A DNA stretch of 64,000 nt from Firmicutes bacterium ASF500. Its GTDB lineage: Bacteria > Bacillota > Clostridia > Oscillospirales > Oscillospiraceae. Location: NCBI GenBank assembly GCA_000492175.2, contig CP097573.1, forward strand, positions 310,001 to 374,000. Reading direction: 5' to 3'. Under the pieces are notes generated by a model. It ran no database searches. It saw nothing but the letters and a program-made list of their open reading frames with translations, and was not told the DNA's origin. Below are positions 17,443-25,505 of this stretch, one piece after another; the first letter of the stretch is position 1, and every line of letters begins with the position of its first letter. Both the position numbers and the translations under genes were made by a program.

Positions 17443-18141
17443 TTACAGGAAAAAAGACAGGGGGCTGACGGTGCAGAAGAACCTTAGCAGATGGGTTTGC
17501 TCCACCGCCTCCTGGGGGATATAGCTGTCCCGGAGGAGCCAGACGGCGATAAAGACGATCAGCGCGCCCTTCACCAGGCCCACCGCGCCGCCGCCCCAGG
17601 CGTTGACTGTGCTGAGCACGGGCAGCTTGGCTACCAGGTCCAGGGTGTGGCTGAGGATGGACCAGACGATGAGCACCGCGAAGAAAGCGATAGAAAAAAT
17701 GACCGTCCGGGCGATCTGCACCGCCGCAAAGTGAGCCAGGGCCTGAGCGGCATGGGCTGCGGCGTCGGCTACACCGTCGTCCACCGCCTTCTGGAAGGCG
17801 TCGGCAAGGCCCTTGAACGCGGAGGACTCCCTCAGCGGCTCCAGGAGCTCGTCGACGGGGAGCTGGGCCAGCCAGTCGGCTACCTCCTGAGAGCCTGTTC
17901 CCGACTCCGGGGACTGCTGGTAGTAGCTGATTACCATGTCGTGGATACTGCTGGACACCACTGGCTCAATGGCCTTTGCCACGGGCTCGGCCAGGACGTT
18001 GGACAGGATAGAGGCCCCGATGAGGGCCACAAAGACGGCAAGCAGAGAGCACAGCGTTAGCACAAAGCCCTTGACATAGCCCCGCCAGAGAAAAAAGAGC
18101 AGGACAGCGGCGATTATCACATCATAAAAAATGTAATTCAT
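17443..18141 (-). CDS. CvpA family membrane protein
   Basis: 232 residues with four to five membrane segments ('YDVIIAAVLLFFLWRGYVKGFVLTLCSLLAVFVALIGA' at the N-terminus; 'GGGAVGLVKGALIVFIAVWLL' near the end). This pattern is typical of CvpA/colicin V production-like proteins, whose role in Gram-positives is unclear. The ATG at 18141 follows GGAGGTGCCC. The preceding gene stops 17 bp upstream, so they form an operon with the DUF5711 protein and truA. Confidence 0.85.
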   Translation of the reverse strand: MNYIFYDVIIAAVLLFFLWRGYVKGFVLTLCSLLAVFVALIGASILSNVLAEPVAKAIEPVVSSSIHDMVISYYQQSPESGTGSQEVADWLAQLPVDELLEPLRESSAFKGLADAFQKAVDDGVADAAAHAAQALAHFAAVQIARTVIFSIAFFAVLIVWSILSHTLDLVAKLPVLSTVNAWGGGAVGLVKGALIVFIAVWLLRDSYIPQEAVEQTHLLRFFCTVSPLSFFL

Positions 18142-18157
18142 GGGCACCTCCAAAAAT

Positions 18158-19330
18158 TTACTGGGGAATGTACAGCCACGCCTTCTGGTCGTTGGCCAGA
18201 AGGGCGGAGCCGTTGGGGGAGAGGTCCAGATTTCGGGCCCCCTGGGGGTTATCCAAGGTGGCGTACACCTTCAGGTTCAGGTCGTAGAGGAGCAGCCGGC
18301 TTCCGGACAGAAGACCGAAATATTTCCCGGCGGCGGCGTAATCCAAAACCTGGTTGGACAGGGGCAGGGACTGGAGGACCTGCCCGTCCTTGCCGATGAT
18401 GAGCGCCTGGGTAGCGCCGCCCGAGCGGTAGCGCCCGGTGAGCAGAAGGGCGAAGCCGTCCCCCTCCAGGGAACAGCCCTTGAGATAGCTGGGGCTGATG
18501 TGATAGGTCTGGACCGTTTCCCCGTCCGGGGTAACGGTGAGCAGCCGGTCCTCGCACAGCACCCACAGCACCCCGTCCTCATAATCCATGTCCAACACGT
18601 TGATACTGCCCAGATTCACCTGGGCGGAGGGCTCCTCCTGGGTGACGGGGAAGAAGAGCAGGCGGCTGAAAAAGGAGCCGTTCTCCTGCCCCATGGTGAC
18701 CACCGCCACCGTTCTGCCGTCGGGGGAGAGGGCGGCGTCCACCGCGAACACGGAGGACAGGCTGATCTGGATGATCTCCTTCCCGTGGCTGTTGTAGACG
18801 GTGACCGCCCCCTTATAGCCGCTCTGCTGGGCGGTGACGGCCAGCGCGCCGCTGTCATTTGCCCGGGCGGAGAGCAGGTCCGCGCTGCTGTCCAGAGAGA
18901 GGGAGAAGTACTCCTCCCCGCCCCGGAAGGCGAACAGGGCTTGACTGCCCGCGTCGTAGGCCACCGCCGTGGTGCCGGAGGTGGACAGCACCGGGTTATC
19001 CATGTTCAGCACCCGGTTGACAAACGCCACGCCGTCCAGGCCGTAGTAGTGGGCCCCGGCGGCGGAGGCGGTGACCACGCCGCTGTCCAGATAGGCGATG
19101 GACAGCTTGTCGCCCCCGGCGTGGGTGAAGGGGATGGACTCGCCGGTTTCGCTGGTGACCATGTTCTGGTAGGCCAGCCACCGGCGCACCGCCCCCGGCG
19201 TGAGCTGGTCCCGGTAGACCACTGCGGCCAGCGCCCCCAGGACCAGGGCTGCGGTGACGAGCAGGGCCAGAATGCGGGCAAAAATATTCGGTTTTTTCAG
19301 CCGTTTGGGCTCCTGTGCGTTTTCTTTCAT
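18158..19330 (-). CDS. DUF5711 family protein (membrane-anchored beta-propeller)
   Basis: 390 residues: a short basic cytoplasmic tail, one membrane helix ('ILALLVTAALVLGALAAVVY', 20-40) and a large extracellular region of repeated beta blades ('GSINVLDMDYEDGVLWVLCEDRLLTVTPDGETV', 'LDLSPNGSALLANDQKAWLY'). This matches the DUF5711 family common in Oscillospiraceae and Lachnospiraceae; its function is unknown. Starts 7 bp after truA and is probably co-transcribed with it. Confidence 0.8.
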   Translation of the reverse strand: MKENAQEPKRLKKPNIFARILALLVTAALVLGALAAVVYRDQLTPGAVRRWLAYQNMVTSETGESIPFTHAGGDKLSIAYLDSGVVTASAAGAHYYGLDGVAFVNRVLNMDNPVLSTSGTTAVAYDAGSQALFAFRGGEEYFSLSLDSSADLLSARANDSGALAVTAQQSGYKGAVTVYNSHGKEIIQISLSSVFAVDAALSPDGRTVAVVTMGQENGSFFSRLLFFPVTQEEPSAQVNLGSINVLDMDYEDGVLWVLCEDRLLTVTPDGETVQTYHISPSYLKGCSLEGDGFALLLTGRYRSGGATQALIIGKDGQVLQSLPLSNQVLDYAAAGKYFGLLSGSRLLLYDLNLKVYATLDNPQGARNLDLSPNGSALLANDQKAWLYIPQ

Positions 19331-19336
19331 ACCGAT

Positions 19337-20089
19337 TTATAAAATATCCTCTTCATACCACAGCTTCGTCATGTACAGTCCCCCCGGCGGCACGGTGGGA
19401 CCGGCCAGGGTCCGGTTGCCTGAGTCCAGAATAGCAGGGATATCCTCCGGGGCCAGCTTGCCCTCGGCGGCGTAGACCACGGTGCCCACCATAGCCCGGA
19501 CCATATTGTATAGGAAGCCGTTGGCGCACACCCGGCACTTGATCAGGTCGCCCTGGCGCTCCACATCAAAGTAATAGACCGTCCGCACGGTGGTTTTGGT
19601 CTCCGTCCCCACCGAGCGCACCGCCCGAAAATCATGGGTGCCCACAAACTGCGCCGCCGCCCGGGCCATGACCGCCTCGTCCAGGCGCTTGGGGTAGAAC
19701 CAGGCCCGGTTGACATAAAACGGATTACCCAGCCGGGAGTTGTAGATACGGTAGGTATACTCCTTCCGCTGGCAAGACCCGATGGCGTTGAACCCCTCCG
19801 GGACGTGGGTGGCCTTGACCACCACAATGTCCTCCGGGAGGCGGGTGTTTACCGCCAGGGGCAGCTTATCCAGAGGAATCCGGGAGGTGGTGCGGAAGTT
19901 GGCGATGTAGGTCTCCGCGTGGACCCCGGCGTCCGTCCGGCCGGCCCCGGTACACTTGACAGGGTGGCCCACCGTGGCCGCCAGCGCCTTTTCCAGGGTC
20001 TCCGCCACGGTCACAGCGTTTTTCTGCACCTGCCACCCGTGGTAGGCCGTGCCGTTGTACATCAGCTTTAGAGCTACGTTTCGTTCCAT
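19337..20089 (-). CDS. truA: tRNA pseudouridine(38-40) synthase
   Basis: 250 residues. TruA isomerizes uridines 38-40 of the anticodon arm. The catalytic Asp is in 'GAGRTDAGVHA'; other family motifs are 'YNGTAYHGWQVQ', 'RKEYTYRIYN' and 'GFLYNMVRAMVGTVV'. The ATG at 20089 (MERNVALKL) follows GAAAGGTTTTTGTG; longer readings cross the upstream repeat. Unlike in many Firmicutes it is not next to ecfT here, but the ECF operon lies less than 1 kb upstream. Confidence 0.95.
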   Translation of the reverse strand: MERNVALKLMYNGTAYHGWQVQKNAVTVAETLEKALAATVGHPVKCTGAGRTDAGVHAETYIANFRTTSRIPLDKLPLAVNTRLPEDIVVVKATHVPEGFNAIGSCQRKEYTYRIYNSRLGNPFYVNRAWFYPKRLDEAVMARAAAQFVGTHDFRAVRSVGTETKTTVRTVYYFDVERQGDLIKCRVCANGFLYNMVRAMVGTVVYAAEGKLAPEDIPAILDSGNRTLAGPTVPPGGLYMTKLWYEEDIL

Positions 20090-20116
20090 CACAAAAACCT
20101 TTCGTCCCGCCCGCAG

Positions 20117-20257
20117 GCGATAAGCCTCCCTTGCCAAAGGGAGGGGGACCGCCGGGCGAAGCCCGGTGGTGGAGGGATTCCGTTGGCAGGAAGCCTTGGG
20201 AAGAATCCCCCCGCCCCCTGCGGGGGCACCCCCCTTTCGCAAGGGGGGCTTTGGGTG
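20117..20257. repeat. Dispersed GC-rich intergenic repeat
   Basis: The stretch is made of nested palindromes: CCTCCCTTGCC / AAAGGGAGG, CCGCCGGGC / GCCCGGTGG, and CCCCGCCCCCTGCGGGGGC next to CCCCCCTTTCGCAAGGGGGG. No coding potential. This composite looks like the intergenic repeats common in Oscillospiraceae genomes. Confidence 0.6.
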
Positions 20258-20479
20258 CTATCTGTTGACTTCCCGTTTATCCGTCAGTCCCAGCAGGTAG
20301 TCGGTGCTGACGTTGAAGAACTTGGCGATTTGAATCAGGCCGGGGACTTCGGGATAGTGCCTCCCGTACTCATAGCCCTGATAACTGCGCAGCTTAATTC
20401 CGCAGATTTCGGCCATTTCCCGCTGTTTCAAGCCGCGTTCTTTTCGGAGTTCTCTCATTCGTTCAGAAAAAATTTGCAT
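20258..20479 (-). CDS. Small XRE-family helix-turn-helix regulator
   Basis: 73 residues that are almost entirely a cro/C1-type HTH domain ('MRELRKERGLKQREMAEICGIKLRSYQGYEYGRHYPEVPGLIQIAKFFNVSTDYLLGLTDKRE'). The ATG at 20479 follows AGGGGGAAAT. It is divergent from the 90-residue protein at 20562 with only 82 bp between them, so it may control the shared promoter region. The pair looks like a small acquired module inserted between truA and ecfT. Confidence 0.85.
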   Translation of the reverse strand: MQIFSERMRELRKERGLKQREMAEICGIKLRSYQGYEYGRHYPEVPGLIQIAKFFNVSTDYLLGLTDKREVNR

Positions 20480-20495
20480 ATTTCCCCCTGAGCTA

Positions 20496-20524
20496 TTGAC
20501 ACGCAACTTAAAGCGGTATAAAAT
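20496..20524 (+). promoter_or_regulatory. Promoter of the 90-residue protein
   Basis: TTGACA (20496-20501), a 17-base spacer and TAAAAT (20519-20524), in the short space between the divergent XRE gene and the small protein. Confidence 0.75.
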
Positions 20525-20561
20525 AGAGGCGTAACTAAAAGATACAAAAGGAGCTGTTACC

Positions 20562-20834
20562 ATGAATGAAAACTTGAAAGTGCTTTTTGTAGACAATCCC
20601 TACATTGCGGAGCAAGTTTGCGCCTTTTGCAACGCACTTCCGGAGTTTCGGGAAACGGAGCAGGAGTTTAACGCTATCAGCGAACAAATTGCAGAAAAGC
20701 TGGGCCAAGACCAGTACTTCGATTTTGAGAACGCTCAATCCCGGTACATGGCAAAACTGGTCAACGCCTATTATCTCTTCGGATTGGGGTTACGTCAAGA
20801 GATAATATCCGCCTTACAGCCCAAAGTGTCCTAA
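20562..20834 (+). CDS. Small helical protein of unknown function
   Basis: 90 residues, acidic, predicted helical, no signal or membrane segment ('EFNAISEQIAEKLGQDQYFDFENAQSRYMAKLVNAYYLFGLGLRQEI'). It resembles small accessory-region proteins of Clostridia (possibly DUF6809-like, uncertain). ATG follows AAAAGGAGCTGTTACC. Its last 21 bp overlap the 3' end of ecfT on the other strand. Base composition is lower in GC than its neighbours, as expected for a transferred gene. Confidence 0.7.
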   Translation: MNENLKVLFVDNPYIAEQVCAFCNALPEFRETEQEFNAISEQIAEKLGQDQYFDFENAQSRYMAKLVNAYYLFGLGLRQEIISALQPKVS

Positions 20835-21623
20835 CACGCCCACGCCCACGGTGACGGCGAGGAAGAGGAACAGGGTCACATAGTCGGCGGTTTTGTATTT
20901 CAGCTGACGCAGGCGGGTGCGGCCCTCGCCGCCGTGGTAACAGCGGCATTCCATCGCGGTAGCCAGCTCGTCAGCCCGGCGGAAGGCGGAGATAAACAGG
21001 GGCACCAGCAGGGGCAGCAGGGCCTTGGCCCGCTGGATGAGACTGCCGCTCTCGAAGTCGGCCCCCCGGGCCCGCTGGGCGGACATGATCTTGTCGGTCT
21101 CCTCGATGAGAGTGGGGATAAACCGCAGGGCGATAGACATCATCATAGCCAGCTCGTGGACGGGCACCCGCACCCTTTTCAGCGGTCCCAGCAGGGATTC
21201 CAGCCCGTCGGTGAGCAGGATGGGGGAGGTGGTGTAGGTGAGCAGGAAGGTCCCGGAAATGAGCATCATGATCCGAACGACCATGAAGAAGGCCCGCTCA
21301 ACGCCCTCCAGGGTGACGGTGAAGATCCAGAACTGAGCCAGCACATGGGGCCCCGGGGTGTAGAAGACGTTCAGCACGGCGGTGACCACCACAATGAACA
21401 GCACCGGCTTCAAGCCCCGAAAGACGGACTTGGGCGGGACCTTGGACAAATGGATGGACCCGGCCAGCACCAGGAGCATAACGGCGTAGGTGAAAAACCA
21501 GTTGGCCAGAAACAGCGCCACAATATAGAGGACCACGCAGATCAGCTTGGTCCGGGGGTCCAGGCGGTGGACGACGGAGTTCCCGGGGAAAAACTGGCCC
21601 AGGGTAATGTCCTTCAACGCCAA
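20814..21623 (-). CDS. ecfT: ECF transporter transmembrane (T) component
   Basis: 269 residues with about five membrane segments. EcfT scaffolds the energy-coupling module and couples ATP hydrolysis to vitamin-binding S-components. The coupling helices show both conserved Ala-Arg-Gly/Glu-type motifs: 'KIMSAQRARGADFESG' and 'ELATAMECRCYHGGEGR'. The start is TTG at 21623, directly after the TAA of ecfA2, with AAAGGGGG upstream inside ecfA2; this tight junction implies translational coupling. Confidence 0.93.
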   Translation of the reverse strand: MALKDITLGQFFPGNSVVHRLDPRTKLICVVLYIVALFLANWFFTYAVMLLVLAGSIHLSKVPPKSVFRGLKPVLFIVVVTAVLNVFYTPGPHVLAQFWIFTVTLEGVERAFFMVVRIMMLISGTFLLTYTTSPILLTDGLESLLGPLKRVRVPVHELAMMMSIALRFIPTLIEETDKIMSAQRARGADFESGSLIQRAKALLPLLVPLFISAFRRADELATAMECRCYHGGEGRTRLRQLKYKTADYVTLFLFLAVTVGVGVLGHFGL

Positions 21624-22487
21624 TTACACCGCCCCCTTTCCCAATTTTTCTAGGATTGCGGCCTTGGCCTGGTCCAGGGTGTAGACCGAGGGGTCAATAT
21701 CGACCCCCATAGCGTTCAGCCGGTGGAACACCCGGGTGAGCTGAGGGACGCCCAGGCCCATTTTCTCCAGCTCCTCCCCGTGGCGAAAGACCTCCCGTGG
21801 GGCGCCCTGGAAGGGGATTTTTCCGTCGTTGACGGCCACCAGCCGGTCCACCGACCGGGCCACCTCCTCCATGGAGTGGGAGACCAGAATGATGGTGGCG
21901 TTGTGGGCCTGATGGTACTCCCGGATGTTGCCCAGAATGGACTCCACCCCCTCCGGGTCCAGGCCGGCGGTGGGCTCGTCCAGAATGAGCACCTTGGGCT
22001 CCATAGCGATCACCCCCGCAATTGCCACCCGGCGCTTCTGTCCGCCCGACAGCTCAAAGGGGGATTTTTCCAGCTGATCGTCCCGCAGTCCCACAAAGTA
22101 GGCCGCCGACCGCACCCGGCGGTCGATTTCTTTTTCATCCAGCCCCATGTTCTTGGGGCCAAAGGAGATGTCTTTATATACGGTCTCCTCAAAGAGCTGG
22201 TACTCCGGGTACTGGAACACCAGCCCCACCTGGAACCGGGTCCGCTTGGTGACCTTGGGGTCGGACCAGATGTCGGTGTCCTGAAACAGCACCGTCCCGG
22301 ATGTGGGCTTGAGCAGGGCGTTCAGGTGCTGAATCAGGGTGGACTTGCCTGAGCCAGTGTGGCCGATGATGCCCAGGTATTCCCCGGGATAGGCGCAGAA
22401 ATCCACGCTGTCCAGCGCCGTGTGCTCAAAGGGCGTCCCGGCGGAGTAGGTGTGCGTGAGGTTTTTGGTTTCAATAATAGGCTGCAT
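21624..22487 (-). CDS. ecfA2: ECF transporter ATPase EcfA2
   Basis: 287 residues. ABC ATPase of the energy-coupling module: Walker A 'GHTGSGKST', Q-loop 'VFQYPEYQLFEETV', signature 'LSGGQKRR', Walker B 'VLILDEPTAGLDPEG' and the switch His in 'VSHSMEEV'. The C-terminal extension is typical for ECF ATPases. Second gene of ecfA1-A2-T; a palindromic repeat lies in the 118-bp gap to ecfA1. Confidence 0.95.
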   Translation of the reverse strand: MQPIIETKNLTHTYSAGTPFEHTALDSVDFCAYPGEYLGIIGHTGSGKSTLIQHLNALLKPTSGTVLFQDTDIWSDPKVTKRTRFQVGLVFQYPEYQLFEETVYKDISFGPKNMGLDEKEIDRRVRSAAYFVGLRDDQLEKSPFELSGGQKRRVAIAGVIAMEPKVLILDEPTAGLDPEGVESILGNIREYHQAHNATIILVSHSMEEVARSVDRLVAVNDGKIPFQGAPREVFRHGEELEKMGLGVPQLTRVFHRLNAMGVDIDPSVYTLDQAKAAILEKLGKGAV

Positions 22488-22539
22488 AGAGATACATCCT
22501 TATTTGTAGTGGTACACGCCTATTGAATTGGTCGCGTCC

Positions 22540-22610
22540 GTAGGGGCGGCCTGTGGCCGCCCGAAACATCAAACGGAAATTGGGACGGGCGGATGATATC
22601 CGCCCCTACA
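22540..22610. repeat. Palindromic repeat related to the one at 6210, inside the ecf operon
   Basis: The left arm (22540-22563) is identical to the core at 6257-6280 (GTAGGGGCGGCCTG...). The right arm (22586-22610) has a different centre (GATGATATC) but the same ends. The final bases supply the TAG stop codon of ecfA1 (22606-22608), so the element has set the end of that protein. Confidence 0.75.
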
Positions 22611-23454
22611 CAGATTGCAGCAGTTGATACAGCGCCTGAGCGCACTCTTCGTCGGACAGGGCGTCCAGGGGGACATCACAGCCCGCCTGGCGCAGCTCCC
22701 AGAGAAGCTGGGTCGTCTGGGGGACGGTGAGCCCCACCCTTTGCAGCTCCTCCACCTGGGAAAAGACCTCCTTCGGCGCGCCGTCGGCCACCACTCTGCC
22801 TTTTGCCATAACGATGAGCCGTCCGGCCTGGGCGGCCTCGTCCATGTGGTGGGTGATGAGGACTACCGTAACCCCCCGCTTCTGATTCAGCTCCTTGATG
22901 GTGCGCAGAACGTCCTTCCGCCCAATGGGGTCCAGCATGGCGGTGGGCTCGTCCAGGACGATGCACCGGGGCCGCATGGCGATAACGCCGGCGATGGCAA
23001 CCCGCTGCTTCTGTCCGCCGGACAGAAGGTGAGGGGCGTGCTCCCTATAGTGGTACATCCCCACCGCCTTCAGGGCATCGTCCACCCGCTGGCGGATCTC
23101 GTCGGGGGGGACCCCCAGGTTCTCCGGGGCAAAGGCCACGTCCTCCTCCACCACGTTGGCTACGATCTGGTTGTCCGGGTTCTGAAAGACCATCCCCACC
23201 GCCCGGCGGATGTCCAAAAGCCGGTTCTCGTCGGCGGTGTCGATGCTGTCCACATAGACAGTCCCCCCGGAGGGCAGGAGGATGGCGTTCATGTGCTTGG
23301 CTAAGGTGGACTTGCCGCAGCCGTTGTGGCCCAGCACGGCCACGAAGGAGCCCTCCTCAATTTCCAGAGAGACCCCGTCCAGCACCGCGGGGGTGGCGCC
23401 CTCAACGGCGGGGTAGGCGAAGCGCAAGTCGTTGGTTTGAATAATGGTGGACAT
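22606..23454 (-). CDS. ecfA1: ECF transporter ATPase EcfA1
   Basis: 282 residues. Walker A 'GHNGCGKST', Q-loop '[26 protein letters not shown]', signature 'LSGGQKQR', Walker B '[16 protein letters not shown]', switch His in 'ITHHMDEA'. It pairs with EcfA2 as the ATPase heterodimer. The promoter at 23489-23518 starts the operon. The last codons run into the palindromic repeat, which contributes the stop. Confidence 0.95.
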   Translation of the reverse strand: MSTIIQTNDLRFAYPAVEGATPAVLDGVSLEIEEGSFVAVLGHNGCGKSTLAKHMNAILLPSGGTVYVDSIDTADENRLLDIRRAVGMVFQNPDNQIVANVVEEDVAFAPENLGVPPDEIRQRVDDALKAVGMYHYREHAPHLLSGGQKQRVAIAGVIAMRPRCIVLDEPTAMLDPIGRKDVLRTIKELNQKRGVTVVLITHHMDEAAQAGRLIVMAKGRVVADGAPKEVFSQVEELQRVGLTVPQTTQLLWELRQAGCDVPLDALSDEECAQALYQLLQSV

Positions 23455-23488
23455 GGCGGTCCCTCCGCGTCTTTGAAAGTAACGGCAT

Positions 23489-23518
23489 ATTATAACATTT
23501 CACCAGCGCCTGCGTCAA
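23489..23518 (-). promoter_or_regulatory. Promoter of the ecfA1-A2-T operon
   Basis: On the minus strand: TTGACG (23513-23518), an 18-base spacer and TATAAT (23489-23494), about 35 bases before the ecfA1 start. Confidence 0.75.
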
Positions 23519-23545
23519 TGAAAAAGAAGAGAAAAAATAGGTTTT

Positions 23546-23577
23546 GACCGACTATCTGTGAAAAACGACCGACTATC
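23546..23577 (+). promoter_or_regulatory. LytTR-type direct repeat upstream of the regulator gene
   Basis: GACCGACTATC occurs at 23546 and again at 23567, exactly 21 bp apart (two helical turns), the classical layout of LytTR-domain binding sites. A -10-like TATACT (23610-23615) follows 32 bp downstream without a good -35, as expected for an activated promoter. The start of the LytTR gene is 26 bp further on, suggesting autoregulation. Confidence 0.75.
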
Positions 23578-23640
23578 CCAAACCGGTAGACAGAACAGGG
23601 GAGAGGGGCTATACTGGAGGCACGAGAGGGGGGAACGGCT

Positions 23641-24108
23641 TTGGAGGTGGAGATCAGGCTGGAGTCCGGTCGAAAGGAGCCGAAGGTCGTCATACTGGCC
23701 GGGGAGGACAGCGGAGAGCTGCGCCGTCTGGCGGAGAGCCTGTCCCGGCTGTCCCTGGGTCCCATCCCGGTGAGCGGGGGAGAGGAGAAGCTCCTCCTGC
23801 CCCAGGGAGAATTTCTGCGGTTCTATACCGACGGCAAGGGGGTGTCCGCCCAGACGGGGTCGGGCACCTACGGGGTCCCTCTGCGGCTGTATGAGCTGGA
23901 GGAGCGGCTGGACGCCGCCCGTTTCGTCCGCATCTCCAACGGGGAGATCGTCAATCTGGACCGGGTCACCGCCGTGGATCTGTCTCTGTCGGGGACCATC
24001 TGCATGACGCTGGACGGAAGCGTCCGCGCCTATGTGTCCCGGCGGTATATGAAAAAAATCAAGGAAACGCTGAATCTTGGAAGGAGGAATGGATATGAAA
24101 ACAAGTAA
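23641..24108 (+). CDS. LytTR DNA-binding domain regulator
   Basis: 155 residues without a receiver domain. An N-terminal region (1-65, 'IRLESGRKEPKVVILAGEDSGELRRLAESL') is followed by a LytTR domain (about 66-150) with 'LRLYELEERLDAARFVRISNGEIVNLDRVTAVD' and 'VRAYVSRRYMKKIKETL'. Stand-alone LytTR regulators of this type in Firmicutes are often paired with a membrane protein that modulates them, as here. The start is TTG at 23641 behind GAGGGGGG. It overlaps the next gene by 14 bp. Confidence 0.88.
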   Translation: MEVEIRLESGRKEPKVVILAGEDSGELRRLAESLSRLSLGPIPVSGGEEKLLLPQGEFLRFYTDGKGVSAQTGSGTYGVPLRLYELEERLDAARFVRISNGEIVNLDRVTAVDLSLSGTICMTLDGSVRAYVSRRYMKKIKETLNLGRRNGYENK

Positions 24109-24859
24109 GGGAGGATGGATCGCCCGGGTTATCCTTGGCGCGGCGCTGGGCGTGCTGTCCAGCGTGGTGCTGGCCTCTTATCTGGCGGAGAGCCGGGGGC
24201 CGACGCTGGCGGTCAGCCTGCTGTGCGCCGGCCTGGGCGGCGTGCTGAGCGCCGCTACCCTGCCCTTCGCCGACGACGGGAGGTCCCTGCTGCTTCACTC
24301 TGCGGTCCATTTTGGGGCCACGGCCCTCCTGTTCGGCCTGCTGATGGCCCAGCTCGGGGCCAGAGGGGCGGAGCTGCTGGCCTGGGAGGCCATCCTTTTT
24401 CTGCTCTACGCCGTGGTCTGGCTGGGCCGGTGGATCGGCTGGTATGTGGAGGTGATGCAGCTGCGGACCATGCTGGGGCTGGCACCCGGGCCGTCCCCTC
24501 TGAAATGGAGGGAGACCCTGCCCTATCTGGCCTTCGCGCTGCTGCTCTGCGATGTGCTGCCCATACTGCTGTTTTGGGCCGACCACGCCGTGTCGGCGGA
24601 CGTGCCCGTGCTGTCCGGGCTGCTCCTGCCTTACCTCCTCCTGCCTGTGGCGGGCTTCTCCTCCGGGATGTCCCTGGGCAAGCGGCAGGGGGTGTGCCCC
24701 CTGTACCCGGCGGCCTGCTTTGTGTGCTACCTGCCCATGGTGTTTTTGCTGTTCAACTATACCGCCATGTTTCACTGCTTTATGGTGGCCGTCCCCGCCC
24801 TGGCGGGCAATGTGACCGGATGGCTGTACCGCCGGGCGGCTGCGAAGAGAGGAGTTTAA
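24095..24859 (+). CDS. Multi-pass membrane protein paired with LytTR regulator (DUF3021-like)
   Basis: 254 residues, about eight membrane segments. The first half ('VILGAALGVLSSVVLASYLA', 'LAVSLLCAGLGGVLSAATL', 'SAVHFGATALLFGLLMAQLG', 'AILFLLYAVVWLGRWIGWYVEVMQLR') has the four-helix topology of DUF3021 proteins, the usual partners encoded after LytTR genes. The second half adds about four more. In such pairs the membrane protein is thought to hold the regulator inactive (LytTR regulatory systems); here that is inference from arrangement. The ATG at 24095, inside the end of the regulator gene, has AAGGAGG 7 bases upstream. Confidence 0.7.
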   Translation: MKTSKGGWIARVILGAALGVLSSVVLASYLAESRGPTLAVSLLCAGLGGVLSAATLPFADDGRSLLLHSAVHFGATALLFGLLMAQLGARGAELLAWEAILFLLYAVVWLGRWIGWYVEVMQLRTMLGLAPGPSPLKWRETLPYLAFALLLCDVLPILLFWADHAVSADVPVLSGLLLPYLLLPVAGFSSGMSLGKRQGVCPLYPAACFVCYLPMVFLLFNYTAMFHCFMVAVPALAGNVTGWLYRRAAAKRGV

Positions 24860-24867
24860 AAAGATGA

Positions 24868-24897
24868 CGGGGACGCGTGAAGCGTCCCCGCTGTTTT
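24868..24897 (+). terminator. Rho-independent terminator
   Basis: CGGGGACGC / GCGTCCCCG with a 5-base loop followed by TGTTTTCT, just after the membrane protein gene. Confidence 0.85.
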
Positions 24898-24900
24898 CTC

Positions 24901-25464
24901 TCAGACCGCCTGTATCCGTCTGACGATATCGGACAGGATGTCCAGCGACTCATCATCCTGGCCCTTTTGGGCCAGGATACTCTCCAGCCAGCGGACCAGG
25001 TCGCCGTCCGCATCCTCCAGCGATTGGGGCGGCTGACTGCCGCCGCTGGTGACCCGGGCCGAGCCGCACCCGCCGCCGGAGGCGAACGCTCCCGGGCTGA
25101 CATCCAGGATACGCCACCCGTGGTGGCCCAGCCGCATGGCGTCGAACCGGGACAGCGCCCCCGCGTCAATCAGGTCGTCCAGCAGCGCGTCGTACTGCTC
25201 CCTGGTCATATTTTTGGGGTCGTACTTGCCGGCCAGGGCGGCGACCTCCTGGTCGGACAGCTTGGTCCGGCAGGGCTGCTCCCGCTCAAACGTGTCGCGG
25301 TTTGGGGACTGAGCCGCGCCGCTTTTGCTGGCGTCGCGGGTATCCTTCAGAATGTCGTCGAAATTTTTCGCGTGCCAGCTCCCGTCGGGCCGCTGGGTCA
25401 GATTCAGCTCTGTCTGCACCGGCACGCCGCCCTGAAAGGCCACGGCCTTTAATGTAATGTCCAT
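24901..25464 (-). CDS. Hypothetical protein downstream of XRE regulator
   Basis: 187 residues, soluble, acidic, no signal peptide. A central segment has 'KLSDQEVAALAGKYDPKNMTREQYDALLDDLIDAGALSRFDAMRLGHHG', an EF-hand-free helical pattern seen in uncharacterized Clostridia proteins, then a Gly/Ser-rich loop and a C-terminal helix. No function can be assigned. The ATG at 25464 follows AAGGAG by 9 bases; an alternative ATG at 25509 overlaps the stop of the XRE gene (ATGA) and cannot be excluded. Same operon as the XRE regulator. Confidence 0.7.
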   Translation of the reverse strand: MDITLKAVAFQGGVPVQTELNLTQRPDGSWHAKNFDDILKDTRDASKSGAAQSPNRDTFEREQPCRTKLSDQEVAALAGKYDPKNMTREQYDALLDDLIDAGALSRFDAMRLGHHGWRILDVSPGAFASGGGCGSARVTSGGSQPPQSLEDADGDLVRWLESILAQKGQDDESLDILSDIVRRIQAV

Positions 25465-25505
25465 TATTTGATACTCCTTTTCGAATTGAGGCTTGCAGTT
25501 GTTGT

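Noticed and set aside
20117..20257. Structured ncRNA upstream of truA
   Set aside because: The palindromes match common GC-rich intergenic repeats rather than a single conserved fold, so it is listed as a repeat.
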